Assembly: GCF_034929435.1 (NCBI RefSeq)
Contig: NZ_JAYFUM010000033.1
Location: forward strand, 1 to 47,990
DNA: 47,990 nucleotides
DNA from: Arcicella rigui
GTDB lineage: Bacteria; Bacteroidota; Bacteroidia; Cytophagales; Spirosomataceae
Direction of reading: 5' to 3'
Within the stretch, counting starts at the first letter, position 1. Each line of letters opens with the position of its first letter. Under the pieces are notes generated by a model that saw only the letters and a program-made list of their open reading frames with translations, was not told where the DNA came from and did not search any database. The translations under genes were made by a program, and so were the position numbers. Shown here piece after piece: positions 1 to 7,680 of this stretch.

Positions 1-3
1 TTA

Positions 4-11
4 TATCTTTG
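4..11 (+). promoter_or_regulatory. TAnnTTTG -7 element
   Basis: TATCTTTG matches the Bacteroidota -7 consensus TAnnTTTG. The -33 box would lie outside the window, so only half the promoter is visible. A terminator hairpin follows within 70 bases, so any transcript would be very short unless it reads through. Confidence 0.35.
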
Positions 12-29
12 CTGAGTACGTAGTACATA

Positions 30-80
30 AAAAGGTTGCTTTGGTATGGTTCGCAAAACAAATATCAGCAACCTTTTTTA
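30..80 (+). terminator. Rho-independent terminator
   Basis: A 10-bp stem, AAAGGTTGCT (31-40) with AGCAACCTTT (67-76), is followed by a T-rich run. The loop is 26 nt. A-rich sequence on the left side means it could also stop transcription on the minus strand. It ends whatever transcript enters from the left edge. Confidence 0.7.
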
Positions 81-369
81 TTTTTAAGCAATACTGTCAA
101 AAAAGTCAAGATGACTTCACTTTATTATTGCAGATAATAAAGTTTATAGACAGGGTTATATAATTTTTTCTAATTAATATATTATTATTGTAGTGATAGG
201 AAATATTGCATTAACAAAATTCTAAAAGTAAAGAAAATTAGCTATTTGTTATATTTTAGATTAGGCTTCTGTGTTTACTCATTATATAAACAGCACTTTA
301 ACTAATTGAACACAATATTTATTTTTTGTCAAAAATATTGTTAAACTATTTGTAAGTATAGAAATATAA
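81..369. other. AT-rich intergenic region
   Basis: About 290 bases with no credible ORF. It is strongly AT-rich and contains no clear TAnnTTTG promoter. It is the leader of the methyltransferase gene that follows. I see no repeat or structured RNA here. Confidence 0.5.
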
Positions 370-891
370 ATGATTCCAAAAAGCACTTTTATTGATAATA
401 ATATATACACAAATTTAGAAATAGGGGCTGGATGTGGTGATTTTGGAAAGAGATTCTACCCAAAATGTTACTTAACAGACTACGATATTGAACTTATGGA
501 TAAATGTAAAACATGCTTTATCGATTGGTTTTGTGATGCACACAATCTACCTTGGTCTAATAATAGATTCGATTTAATAATATTATGTAATCCTTATAAC
601 TATGGTTTTAAAGATGATGAAAGCACATATAAACTGCTTTCTGAACTTCTAAGAGTTCTAAAAAAACCTGGAGGAGAAATTTTACTTTTAAGTACTAAAA
701 ATAATAAATTTTGTAATCCACAAAGAGTCAAAAAGCGTATTGATCAATTTTGTAAAATCAACAATAATTATAATTTAGAGGTAAAAAGTGAAGAAATAGA
801 TTGTAGCTTAGTTTACAACGGTTATATCTTCAGGGAAATCATTGGTGATCAAATTTTTCCAACAAGTAAAATAAATATAAATGTCAAATAA
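370..891 (+). CDS. Small class I SAM-dependent methyltransferase
   Basis: The 173-aa product has a class I methyltransferase core. The glycine-rich SAM motif LEIGAGCGDFG lies near residues 17-27, an acidic LTDYDIEL strand end near 35-42, and RFDLIILCNPYN near 67-78, in the position of motif IV. LLRVLKKPGGEILLLS (about 92-107) is the usual strand before the C-terminal half. It is short for the fold and lacks an obvious substrate domain. The substrate is unknown. The 3' end overlaps the next gene by 11 bases in another frame, so the two are probably co-translated. Base composition is visibly AT-richer than the genes further right, which suggests acquisition. Methyltransferase fold is fairly sure; role is open. 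Confidence 0.75.
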   Translation: MIPKSTFIDNNIYTNLEIGAGCGDFGKRFYPKCYLTDYDIELMDKCKTCFIDWFCDAHNLPWSNNRFDLIILCNPYNYGFKDDESTYKLLSELLRVLKKPGGEILLLSTKNNKFCNPQRVKKRIDQFCKINNNYNLEVKSEEIDCSLVYNGYIFREIIGDQIFPTSKININVK

Positions 892-1825
892 TTTGTTAAA
901 TATTGATAAGCTAAGTAAAGAAATCAACTCTCTTTCATTATCGGATAAGATGAATAAGGGAGGATATTCTGATCTGTTTTATGAGCATTTAACAGGACTA
1001 ACAAAATTTAAAATGCTCAGCGAATCTTATAATTTAGAGCAACTAAAATTAAATGAAAAAACATATTTAGGATTAGAACAATTTGCTATTGAGCATTCTG
1101 AAACTGTCGAAGGAGAAAAGTCTCAGAATGATATAGACTGGGATTTAATAGATGATGCAAAAGAAATCCTCCAAAAAAAATTAGCGAATGTTTTGAATAT
1201 TAGTCAGAACTATGAAAGTTCTGGTCTAAAACCAATAGTAAAAGCTACAATTGATAATTATGAAAATTTTTTAATTTATAAAATGTTATATCCTAATTCT
1301 TTCTCAAACCCTTGGATTCCCACTAATAGTATTATATTAGAAAATGGGTATTTAGTAATGGTTTCAGGTGAGAAAGAATTAATTAAAGAATACGACAGTA
1401 AAATTTTAGAAAAAGTTGAAGAAGATTCTACTGAACTTTTTCTTGTTGCCAAAAGTAAAAGTACAAGAGGGTTCAGTGGTTTTCCTATTGATACACGAAA
1501 TAATACTCAGAGTATGATTTTTGATTTTCTCAAACTAAATGCTTCTGGTATGAGCTCTGCAATTAAAACTGAAAAAATTGCAAAATATTTAAGTAGTAGA
1601 GGTAAGAATTATAATGAACAAGAAGTAAGAGTTATGTTCTTGCTTCCATTAAAAAGAGCTGGACTTATTGGCTCTTCAACCAATGGTTATTTTTACATAA
1701 ACTCTAAAGAAGATTTAATACATAGTTATAAACATCACAGAGAAAAATTACGTGGTATACAAAAAACACTTGATATGTATAAGAATAAAGGAAGATTATT
1801 AGGTATTGACTTAGAATCTGAATAA
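881..1825 (+). CDS. Uncharacterised protein with C-terminal winged-helix domain
   Basis: I do not recognise a named family for this 314-aa protein. Residues 1-190 are mixed alpha/beta with no motif I can assign. Residues about 210-275 look like a winged helix: helices around MIFDFLKLNAS and IKTEKIAKYLSSRG, a recognition-type helix in EQEVRVMFLLPLKRAGLI, then a wing ending GYFYIN. A basic helical tail (HREKLRGIQKTLDMYKNKGR) follows. This suggests a nucleic-acid-binding or assembly protein working with the overlapping methyltransferase upstream. It shares the AT-rich composition of its partner. Function is not assigned. Confidence 0.7.
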   Translation: MSNNLLNIDKLSKEINSLSLSDKMNKGGYSDLFYEHLTGLTKFKMLSESYNLEQLKLNEKTYLGLEQFAIEHSETVEGEKSQNDIDWDLIDDAKEILQKKLANVLNISQNYESSGLKPIVKATIDNYENFLIYKMLYPNSFSNPWIPTNSIILENGYLVMVSGEKELIKEYDSKILEKVEEDSTELFLVAKSKSTRGFSGFPIDTRNNTQSMIFDFLKLNASGMSSAIKTEKIAKYLSSRGKNYNEQEVRVMFLLPLKRAGLIGSSTNGYFYINSKEDLIHSYKHHREKLRGIQKTLDMYKNKGRLLGIDLESE

Positions 1826-1841
1826 TTACTAATTTAAAAAA

Positions 1842-1876
1842 ATTCGATGAATACTTTATAAAAGTATTCATCGAAT
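1842..1876 (-). terminator. Perfect 16-bp hairpin terminator
   Basis: ATTCGATGAATACTTT (1842-1857) pairs perfectly with 1861-1876 across a 3-nt loop. A T-run follows on the minus strand (the A-run at 1835-1842), so it mainly serves the aminotransferase gene. The stop codon of that gene (1868-1870) lies inside the stem. Confidence 0.8.
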
Positions 1877-3046
1877 AAATACCCCCTCCATCAATCCTTC
1901 TAAAAGTACGGCTATGTCGTTAACATCATTATATAAATGTGGAGAAATACGAATAGCTTCGCCACGAAATGATACTGATACTTTTCGGTTTTGTAAGGCT
2001 GTTTGAATTTTGGCAAGATTAGCATTTTTAGGAATGCGTAAACCAATTAAATGACTACTTCGGTAGGCTTTGTCATCTACCCAATAGCCGTTTTCTTGCA
2101 AAATTTTGAGTGGTTCATTCAATAATTCATCACAGTAAGCGGTAATATTTTCAACTCCCCAAGTATTGATTTGCTCAATGGCATTGGCAAGCATAGGATT
2201 CAGAATAAAATTACTTCTTTCGCCCATGTTGTATCGGTCGGCACTGCCTCGGTATTGTGTTTGGTAATTAATCAGATTCTTAAAATCTTCAGAACCTACT
2301 CTGTTAATCCAGTTGCGTTCTAATGGAATTCCTTCGTCAAAAAATGGTCCAAAGTAAGCTACCCCAGACGAATACGGCCCCAACAACCATTTATAACCAG
2401 CATTGATAATGGCATCTGGCTGTACTTTTTGCACATCAAAAGGCATTGCACCAATTGACTGAGTAGCGTCTAAAACCAATAATGCACCTACCGAACGACA
2501 CTGCTTGCCGATACTTTCGGTATCAAACAATGTTCCATCAGCCCAATGGGTTGGCGAAATTACTACCATACAAGTATTGGCATTGATGGCTTCTAACAAT
2601 CTTTCATTCCACACTTTGCCTCTATTTTCTAAAGCTTCTGGCGATGAAATCACTTTGATTTTCAAGTGTTTTTCGGCACATACTTCTTCCCAAGCGTACA
2701 CGTCAGAAGGGAATTCTTCACCGACCATCAATATCTCTTGTACTGCTTGTAAATTGGGCTTTCTGCTGAGATTTTTTGCTACAATCGCCATTCCATAAGA
2801 ACAAGAAGGAATCATTACAATTCTTTCAGGCTCTGGACAATTTATCAGGTTTGAATAGGCTTTTTTGACTGGGTCAGTAGTTTCAAAAAAACTCTGAGAA
2901 GTAATTTTTTGTGGTTGAGATTTTCGTAAAATGCCTTGAATTCCTGCTTCTTCAACCGACTTCAAATTCGGCGACATGGTGGCACAATTGATATAATGAA
3001 CACCTTCTTCAATACTAAAAAGATGTTTCTGACAAGATAAAAGCAT
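1868..3046 (-). CDS. Class V aminotransferase family PLP enzyme
   Basis: The 392-aa product is a fold-type I PLP enzyme of aminotransferase class V (cysteine desulfurase / isopenicillin-N epimerase-like). The cofactor segment reads VVISPTHWADGTLFD, LLVLDATQSIGAMPFDV and then INAGYKWLLGPYSSGV, where the Lys in GYKW is the expected Schiff-base lysine. The C-terminal domain ends with RGEAIRISPHLYNDVNDIAVLLEGL, typical of this family. The usual cysteine-desulfurase active-site loop is not evident, so sulfur transfer is unlikely. The true substrate cannot be read from sequence. It is the last gene of a minus-strand block and ends in a strong hairpin. Confidence 0.85.
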   Translation of the reverse strand: MLLSCQKHLFSIEEGVHYINCATMSPNLKSVEEAGIQGILRKSQPQKITSQSFFETTDPVKKAYSNLINCPEPERIVMIPSCSYGMAIVAKNLSRKPNLQAVQEILMVGEEFPSDVYAWEEVCAEKHLKIKVISSPEALENRGKVWNERLLEAINANTCMVVISPTHWADGTLFDTESIGKQCRSVGALLVLDATQSIGAMPFDVQKVQPDAIINAGYKWLLGPYSSGVAYFGPFFDEGIPLERNWINRVGSEDFKNLINYQTQYRGSADRYNMGERSNFILNPMLANAIEQINTWGVENITAYCDELLNEPLKILQENGYWVDDKAYRSSHLIGLRIPKNANLAKIQTALQNRKVSVSFRGEAIRISPHLYNDVNDIAVLLEGLMEGVFIR

Positions 3047-3089
3047 GGATATAAATATGAGTTATGAAGTATAAATTATGAATTTCTAC

Positions 3090-3222
3090 TATCCGAAGAA
3101 TTGTGATGATTTGGGATTTGTGATGTCGGATTTCTGAAATTGGATAAAATTTAATGAAATACATCACAATAATTCTTTGGTAATACCGAAATCCGACATC
3201 TGAAATCCAAAATCCACAATTG
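3090..3222. repeat. Imperfect inverted repeat of GGATTTCGGAT-type words
   Basis: The left arm around 3094-3136 and the right arm around 3163-3220 are imperfectly complementary. The right arm repeats ATCCGAC / GAAATCC words and the left arm their complements. Related words recur at 22096-22127, 38222-38262 and 43888-44180. An ORF drawn across this region is not credible. Confidence 0.6.
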
Positions 3223-3223
3223 C

Positions 3224-3661
3224 TCAATACCAAGTCTGATTAAGCTTACCCACATATTGCATTGAACTTTTATCTGTCAATACTTTTTGAAGACTTTCGG
3301 CGACGTTTGGATACATGGCTAATGTTGGCAAAATGGCGATGGGCTGCCAAACAATTTCTAAAGCAGAGGTTTCTTTCGGATTTAAAATCGCTACTCCGCT
3401 TTGAATAGAAGCGTCAAAAACACAATGCAGAACGTCGGTTTTTTGTTGAGGCAAAATTACTTCGCCTGCCAAAAGCATTTCACCCACTGAAATTTGTATG
3501 CCTAATTCTTCTTCTAATTCACGAACAAGTGTTTGTTCGAGTGTCTCGCCAGCATCAACATTTCCACCCGGCAAATTATACACATCTGTTTCACCATAAC
3601 GATAACGCATTAATAATACTTTTTCATTTTCAATAATCGCAACACTTGGACGTACTTTCAT
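3224..3661 (-). CDS. Nudix hydrolase
   Basis: The 145-aa product carries a complete Nudix box near residues 32-54 (GGNVDAGETLEQ... through RELEEELGI), matching GX5EX7REUXEEXGU at every conserved position. Such enzymes cleave nucleoside diphosphates linked to another moiety; the substrate is not readable here. Length is normal for a single-domain Nudix protein. The start at 3661 fits the N-terminal strand KVRPSVAIIENEKVLLM. The 5' end of the gene is partly duplicated at 4474-4509, on the other side of the toxin-like cassette, so its original promoter may have been displaced. Confidence 0.92.
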   Translation of the reverse strand: MKVRPSVAIIENEKVLLMRYRYGETDVYNLPGGNVDAGETLEQTLVRELEEELGIQISVGEMLLAGEVILPQQKTDVLHCVFDASIQSGVAILNPKETSALEIVWQPIAILPTLAMYPNVAESLQKVLTDKSSMQYVGKLNQTWY

Positions 3662-3689
3662 AAGGTTTTAGAATACACAAAGTTTAAGT

Positions 3690-3839
3690 TTACTTGACAC
3701 TGATTTCTTTTATTTCACCGTTATTAAAAACAACCATTTTTCCGTTGTTCTTTTTCTTTGACTCTATCAGTCTGAATGCTGAAGTATTCAATCCCTCAAC
3801 AATCTTGTTTTGTAATTCTATAATCTTATTCTTTTCCAT
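3690..3839 (-). CDS. 49-aa partner of the zeta-toxin-like gene
   Basis: A short ORF of 49 codons begins MEKNKIIELQNKIVEGL and ends GEIKEISVK. It overlaps the end of the zeta-like gene by 14 bases (3826-3839), which indicates translational coupling. It is lysine- and glutamate-rich with an N-terminal helix and a C-terminal beta hairpin (KMVVFNNGEIKEISV). By position it could be a cognate small antidote or accessory protein, but no antitoxin family is recognised. The overlap and clean reading frame support it as real. Confidence 0.6.
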   Translation of the reverse strand: MEKNKIIELQNKIVEGLNTSAFRLIESKKKNNGKMVVFNNGEIKEISVK

Positions 3840-4403
3840 TTTTAATCTGTTTAAAACGTTGAATATCTAAAATTTCAGGAAGGTCATTTTTAATTTGTTG
3901 CAAAACCAAAACTGGAGTTGTATCTGAATTGTCAAAAACCATTGTATTATCACAGATAGGTAAATAAATATCAAATAAATTCTTAATACCTCTTTCGTAA
4001 CGTCTTTCTATCACCTCCTCAGGAATATTATGCCCACCTTCTCTTACTCTTACTTTTACTCTTTGTTTAGCGAGTTCAACACTGTTGAGCCAAAAAATAG
4101 TAATGTAACAAAATATCCTTTGCTTTGAGCTTTCAATATTGTTTGAGCGTATGTCTTGGAAGAAAGTGTTGTTTCAAATGCAAAATCTTTTTCTTGATTG
4201 AGTAACTCATCTATTCTATGTAACATAATTCTACCAGCTTCGATACTAACTTTTTCAGGTTGAAAAGGTGACAAGCCTTTGGCAATTTCATCAGCATTGA
4301 TAAATTCTTTACATCCTAACACATTAGGTAAAAGAAAGAATGAGGCAGTTGTTTTCCCTGCTCCATTACAACCCGCAATTACGTAAAGTTTTTTAGTATT
4401 CAT
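3826..4403 (-). pseudogene. Zeta-toxin-like P-loop NTPase, frameshifted
   Basis: The first 98 or so residues contain Walker A GCNGAGKTT (about 11-19), then FINADEIAKGLSPFQPE and FAFETTLSS. This is typical of zeta-toxin-like or AAA_33 kinases, which in characterised members phosphorylate UDP-sugars. After GYFVTLLFF the frame shifts at a run of six A on the + strand (4092-4097). Restoring one base continues as WLNSVELAKQRVKVRVREGG, then IPEEVIERRYERGIKNLFDI, and reads to the stop at 3826, giving about 192 aa. Without the shift the product is 115 aa and lacks the C-terminal lid region. It may be a genuine pseudogene, a homopolymer switch, slippage, or a sequencing error. The 49-aa gene follows with overlap. 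Confidence 0.75.
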
Positions 4404-4473
4404 CTGTTTAAGCTATTTTTTATCAAAACTTACAAAACAACAACGTTTGTGAGCAATACTTCATCAACTTATT

Positions 4474-4509
4474 ATCGCAACACTTGGACGTAATTCATAA
4501 GGTTTTTAG
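4474..4509 (-). repeat. Partial duplicate of the Nudix gene 5' end
   Basis: About 35 bases here match 3636-3671, the start of the Nudix gene and its upstream sequence, including the run ATCGCAACACTTGGACGTA and the ATG. Two single-base indels break the reading frame. The two copies flank the zeta-like cassette as direct repeats about 840 bases apart. Confidence 0.75.
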
Positions 4510-4624
4510 GGTAAAAATGTTAATGGTTTGTTAATCAGGACTTATTTGGGGAAAGCGTGTAGGGGACGCAACCCTTATCTCTGTCTATACTTCAACAAAC
4601 ATATAATATTAAACTTTAATTGAT

Positions 4625-5344
4625 ATGAAAACCTCGCAAAAAACTTTATTGCTTGCTTTATCTATTTTTATACTTACGAGCTTTTCGTCTTGCTTTGTAA
4701 AAATTGATGACCCCCTACCTGTTTATCATGAACAAGAACAATATTATTATCTCAAAAACTTCGACCAGCTTAATATGGGAAGTGCCTTTGTGGTAAATGT
4801 GTATCAAGGAAATAGTTTTAGAGTACAAGCCATCGGTGATGAACAAGATTTAGACGATTTGGATGTCTATGTTCGCAATGGAGTACTTTATGCTCGCTAT
4901 GTAGGTTATAGCAATAGAAGATACAAAATGACGATTAATATTACTATGCCTTCGATAAGTGAAGTAAATTTCAGCGGTGCGTCTGATACTTATATCGAAG
5001 GTTTTTCGGTACGATACTGTAATGTGTTTTTATCGGGTGCTTCATATCTGAAAATTGATTCAGATATACAAAACCTCAATTTCCATGTTACAGGAGCATC
5101 TGAACTGAACATGATTGGTAATGGCGAAAAAACGATTGGCGAAGTATCAGGTGCTTCATTGGTCAATAATTTTAGCTTTATTGCCGACGAACAAACCCTC
5201 AGCGTAGCGGGTGCAAGCAAAGTACGTGTAAGTGCTTTCCGTTTTCTTCGTGTTACGGCTTCTGGGGCAAGTAATGTGCGATACCGAGGAAATCCAACGC
5301 TCGAAAAAAGTACTTCTGGAGCAAGTATTGTAGAAAGAGACTAA
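4625..5344 (+). CDS. DUF2807 head-GIN domain lipoprotein
   Basis: The 239-aa protein begins with a lipoprotein signal (hydrophobic residues 8-20, lipobox ending SFSSC near residue 23), so it is likely anchored in an envelope membrane. The mature part has the DUF2807 pattern: NFDQLNMGSAFVVNVYQGNSF near the start, then five or more repeats built on SGAS, TGAS or AGAS (about residues 118-236). These fit a right-handed beta-helix in which each repeat is a turn. The family is common in Bacteroidota. Function is not established; a surface or adhesin role has been proposed. Confidence 0.88.
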   Translation: MKTSQKTLLLALSIFILTSFSSCFVKIDDPLPVYHEQEQYYYLKNFDQLNMGSAFVVNVYQGNSFRVQAIGDEQDLDDLDVYVRNGVLYARYVGYSNRRYKMTINITMPSISEVNFSGASDTYIEGFSVRYCNVFLSGASYLKIDSDIQNLNFHVTGASELNMIGNGEKTIGEVSGASLVNNFSFIADEQTLSVAGASKVRVSAFRFLRVTASGASNVRYRGNPTLEKSTSGASIVERD

Positions 5345-5450
5345 ATGAAGTATGAGTGTTGAATTGTGAGTTGTGAGTTTTAAATTATGACAACCTACTA
5401 ACCAAACTCTACACTCGTAATTCAGCTCTCTCACATAAATGAGTTATTTT
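5345..5450. repeat. Inverted repeat of GAATTGTGAGTTGTGAG-type words
   Basis: The region downstream of the DUF2807 gene contains GTGTTGAATTGTGAGTTGTGAG and, to its right, an imperfect complement ending TAATTCAGCTCTCTCAC. It belongs to the same word family seen at 23183-23225, 23640-23706 and 28681-28858. It may act as a weak terminator. Confidence 0.45.
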
Positions 5451-5535
5451 ATTTCAAAAGCAAATCGTAGAAAGGGGCAATTTATTGTTGCTCCTTTTTT
5501 ATTTTTGGGGATTATCCAATTTCTCAAAGCAAATT

Positions 5536-6633
5536 ATGTCAAGCATCAAAGATATTACCACTTATTTAGAACAACTCGCTCCGCTGGCCTACCAAGAAAG
5601 TTACGATAACGCTGGCTTGATTGTTGGCTTTCCGCAAACAAAAGTTACTGGCGTTTTGGTTACTTTAGACTGTACCGAAGAAATTATCCAAGAAGCCATC
5701 AAGCGAGATTGTAATCTTATCGTTGCTCATCATCCAATCGTTTTTAAAGGTTTGAAACGTTTCAACGGTAAAAATTATGTAGAACGTGCCGTAATGCTTG
5801 CCATCAAAAATGATATTGCTATTTATGCTACACATACCAATCTTGACAGCGTAAAAGGTGGCGTAAATTATCAGATTGCTCAAAGGTTAGGACTGGAAAA
5901 CATCAAAATTCTTTCTCCTAAAAAACAGACACTTAAAAAATTAGTCACCTTTGTACCTATCGAAAATACGGAGTTGCTACTGAGTGCTTTACATTCGGCT
6001 GGAGCAGGGCAAATTGGTGAGTACAAAAATTGTAGTTTTAGCGTATCGGGCAATGGGCGATTTACACCAAGCGAAAATGCCAATCCCTACATCGGCACAT
6101 TGGGAAAAGCCGAAGAAGTATTGGAAAATAGAATCGAAGTAATTTTTAATGCTCATCAAGAATCACAAATCATCAGAGCTTTGAAACAGGCACATCCTTA
6201 TGAGGAGGTTGCTTATTATATAAGTACTTTAGAAAACGAAAATCAAGAAGTAGGTTCGGGCGTATTGGCAGAATTATCGGAAAGTATGAGTGAAATTGAT
6301 TTTTTTCATTTACTGAAAGAACGTATGAACTTAAAAGTATTCCGTCATACGCCTTTGTTGGGAAAAGAAATCAAGAAAATAGCACTTTGTGGCGGAGCAG
6401 GCGGATTCTTACTAAAAGATGCGATTCAGCAAGGAGCAGAAGTATTTATAACGGCAGATTACAAATATCACGATTTTTTTGATGCCGAAAATCAAATTAT
6501 TATCTGTGATATAGGACATTATGAATCAGAAGTTTATACAAAGGATTTAATTGTTAGGTATTTGTCTGAAAAATTTAGTAATTTTGCGGTTCTCAAAAGC
6601 CAGGTCAATACCAATCCTGTACAATATTTTTGA
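5536..6633 (+). CDS. Nif3-like dinuclear metal centre protein
   Basis: The start is taken at 5536 (MSSIKDITTYLEQLAPLAYQ), because the upstream in-frame extension has no family similarity. The 365-aa product matches the long YqfO-type Nif3/DUF34 family. Metal ligands are visible in the HHPIVFKGLKRF segment and in THTNLDSVKGGVN in the first half, and in the C-terminal ADYKYHDFFDAEN and DIGHYESE. The middle (about 130-235) is the extra PII-like insert, with HPYEEVAYYI. Proposed roles include metal homeostasis and damaged-metabolite repair; none is settled. It lies just upstream of the zinc-ribbon gene, a common pairing in Bacteroidota. Confidence 0.92.
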   Translation: MSSIKDITTYLEQLAPLAYQESYDNAGLIVGFPQTKVTGVLVTLDCTEEIIQEAIKRDCNLIVAHHPIVFKGLKRFNGKNYVERAVMLAIKNDIAIYATHTNLDSVKGGVNYQIAQRLGLENIKILSPKKQTLKKLVTFVPIENTELLLSALHSAGAGQIGEYKNCSFSVSGNGRFTPSENANPYIGTLGKAEEVLENRIEVIFNAHQESQIIRALKQAHPYEEVAYYISTLENENQEVGSGVLAELSESMSEIDFFHLLKERMNLKVFRHTPLLGKEIKKIALCGGAGGFLLKDAIQQGAEVFITADYKYHDFFDAENQIIICDIGHYESEVYTKDLIVRYLSEKFSNFAVLKSQVNTNPVQYF

Positions 6634-6784
6634 TTTTTGTTATCAGTGATTCGTTTTTTGTCCAGAATGATTAATTTTCTTTCTTGAAATCAGTAAATTT
6701 GATTTTGATTAAATAGAAAATTAATCCTTCCCGACAATAACTTAGTACCGATAGCGGTTACACAGATAAAACCGAATAAAACCA

Positions 6785-7543
6785 ATGGCAGCAGTAGCAA
6801 CCGAAACAACCATTGCTCAGAAATTAGAAGCTCTTTTGAAGCTTCAAAACATAGATTCAGCCTTAGATAGCATCAAAAAGATGCGAGGCGATTTGCCCGA
6901 AGAAGTGCGTGATTTGGAAGATGAAGTAGCTGGTATCGAAACCCGTATTAGCAAATTCAACAAAGAAATCGCTATTCTTGAAGAAGACATTACTAAAAAC
7001 CGTAATGCAAAAAGAGAGGCCGAAAAATTGGTAAATAAGTACAAAGACCAACAAATGAACGTCCGCAATAACCGTGAGTATGATGCAATTTCTAAAGAAA
7101 TTGAATTGCAACAACTTGAAATGGAATTGGCTGACAAGCGTACTCGTGAATTTGAATTCAAGATTTTAAATAAAAAAGATGACGTTTCTGAAACAGAAAC
7201 TCGTTTGAATACTCGTAAAAAAGACCTTGAAGCAAAAAGAAAAGAACTTAGCGTTTTGATTGCTGAAAGCGAAGAAGACGAGCAAAAATTATTAAACAAC
7301 CGTGATAAAGCTGTAAAATATGTTGAAGAACGTTTATTACGTCCTTACGACAAACTTCGTGGTAATTATCCAAATGGTTTAGCGGTTGTATTGGTAAAAC
7401 GTGGTGCTTGCGGAGGTTGCTTTAGTGCTGTGCCACCACAACGCCAAGCAGACATAAAAGACAAGAAAAGAATCATTGTATGCGAACACTGCGGTCGTAT
7501 CTTGGCAGATGTTGAAGACATCGTATTTATGTCTAAAAAATAA
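6785..7543 (+). CDS. Coiled-coil protein with C4 zinc ribbon
   Basis: The 252-aa product is mostly a long coiled coil (residues about 30-185, rich in Glu, Lys and Leu heptads). It ends in a C4 zinc ribbon with CGGC near 209-212 and CEHC near 234-237. This is the zf-RING_7 / CT398-like architecture, a widespread bacterial family suspected of binding nucleic acid or secretion components. It follows the Nif3-like gene by 150 bases and ends in a strong terminator. Confidence 0.88.
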   Translation: MAAVATETTIAQKLEALLKLQNIDSALDSIKKMRGDLPEEVRDLEDEVAGIETRISKFNKEIAILEEDITKNRNAKREAEKLVNKYKDQQMNVRNNREYDAISKEIELQQLEMELADKRTREFEFKILNKKDDVSETETRLNTRKKDLEAKRKELSVLIAESEEDEQKLLNNRDKAVKYVEERLLRPYDKLRGNYPNGLAVVLVKRGACGGCFSAVPPQRQADIKDKKRIIVCEHCGRILADVEDIVFMSKK

Positions 7544-7564
7544 TATATTGAAGCAAACCACAAG

Positions 7565-7597
7565 AAAAGCCCATAACAGTAGTTGTGGGCTTTTTTT
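7565..7597 (+). terminator. Rho-independent terminator
   Basis: AAAAGCCCA (7565-7573) pairs with TGGGCTTTT (7586-7594); AAC with GTT extends the stem across a T/G mismatch. A run of T follows. It terminates the zinc-ribbon gene. Confidence 0.85.
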
Positions 7598-7680
7598 GTT
7601 TGACTGACTTGTTTAAATAATTTATTCAAATGAATCGTTTGTATTTCAACGAATCGACGAACCTGATTTCTCTTAAAAAT

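Noticed and set aside
3015..3233. Minus-strand ORF of 72 residues between the PLP gene and the Nudix gene
   Set aside because: It reads across an inverted repeat, overlaps neighbours and has no family resemblance.
6844..7299. Minus-strand ORF opposite the zinc-ribbon gene
   Set aside because: It is antisense to a long coiled coil; its low-complexity Ser/Phe/Leu content is what the reverse of such a gene gives.
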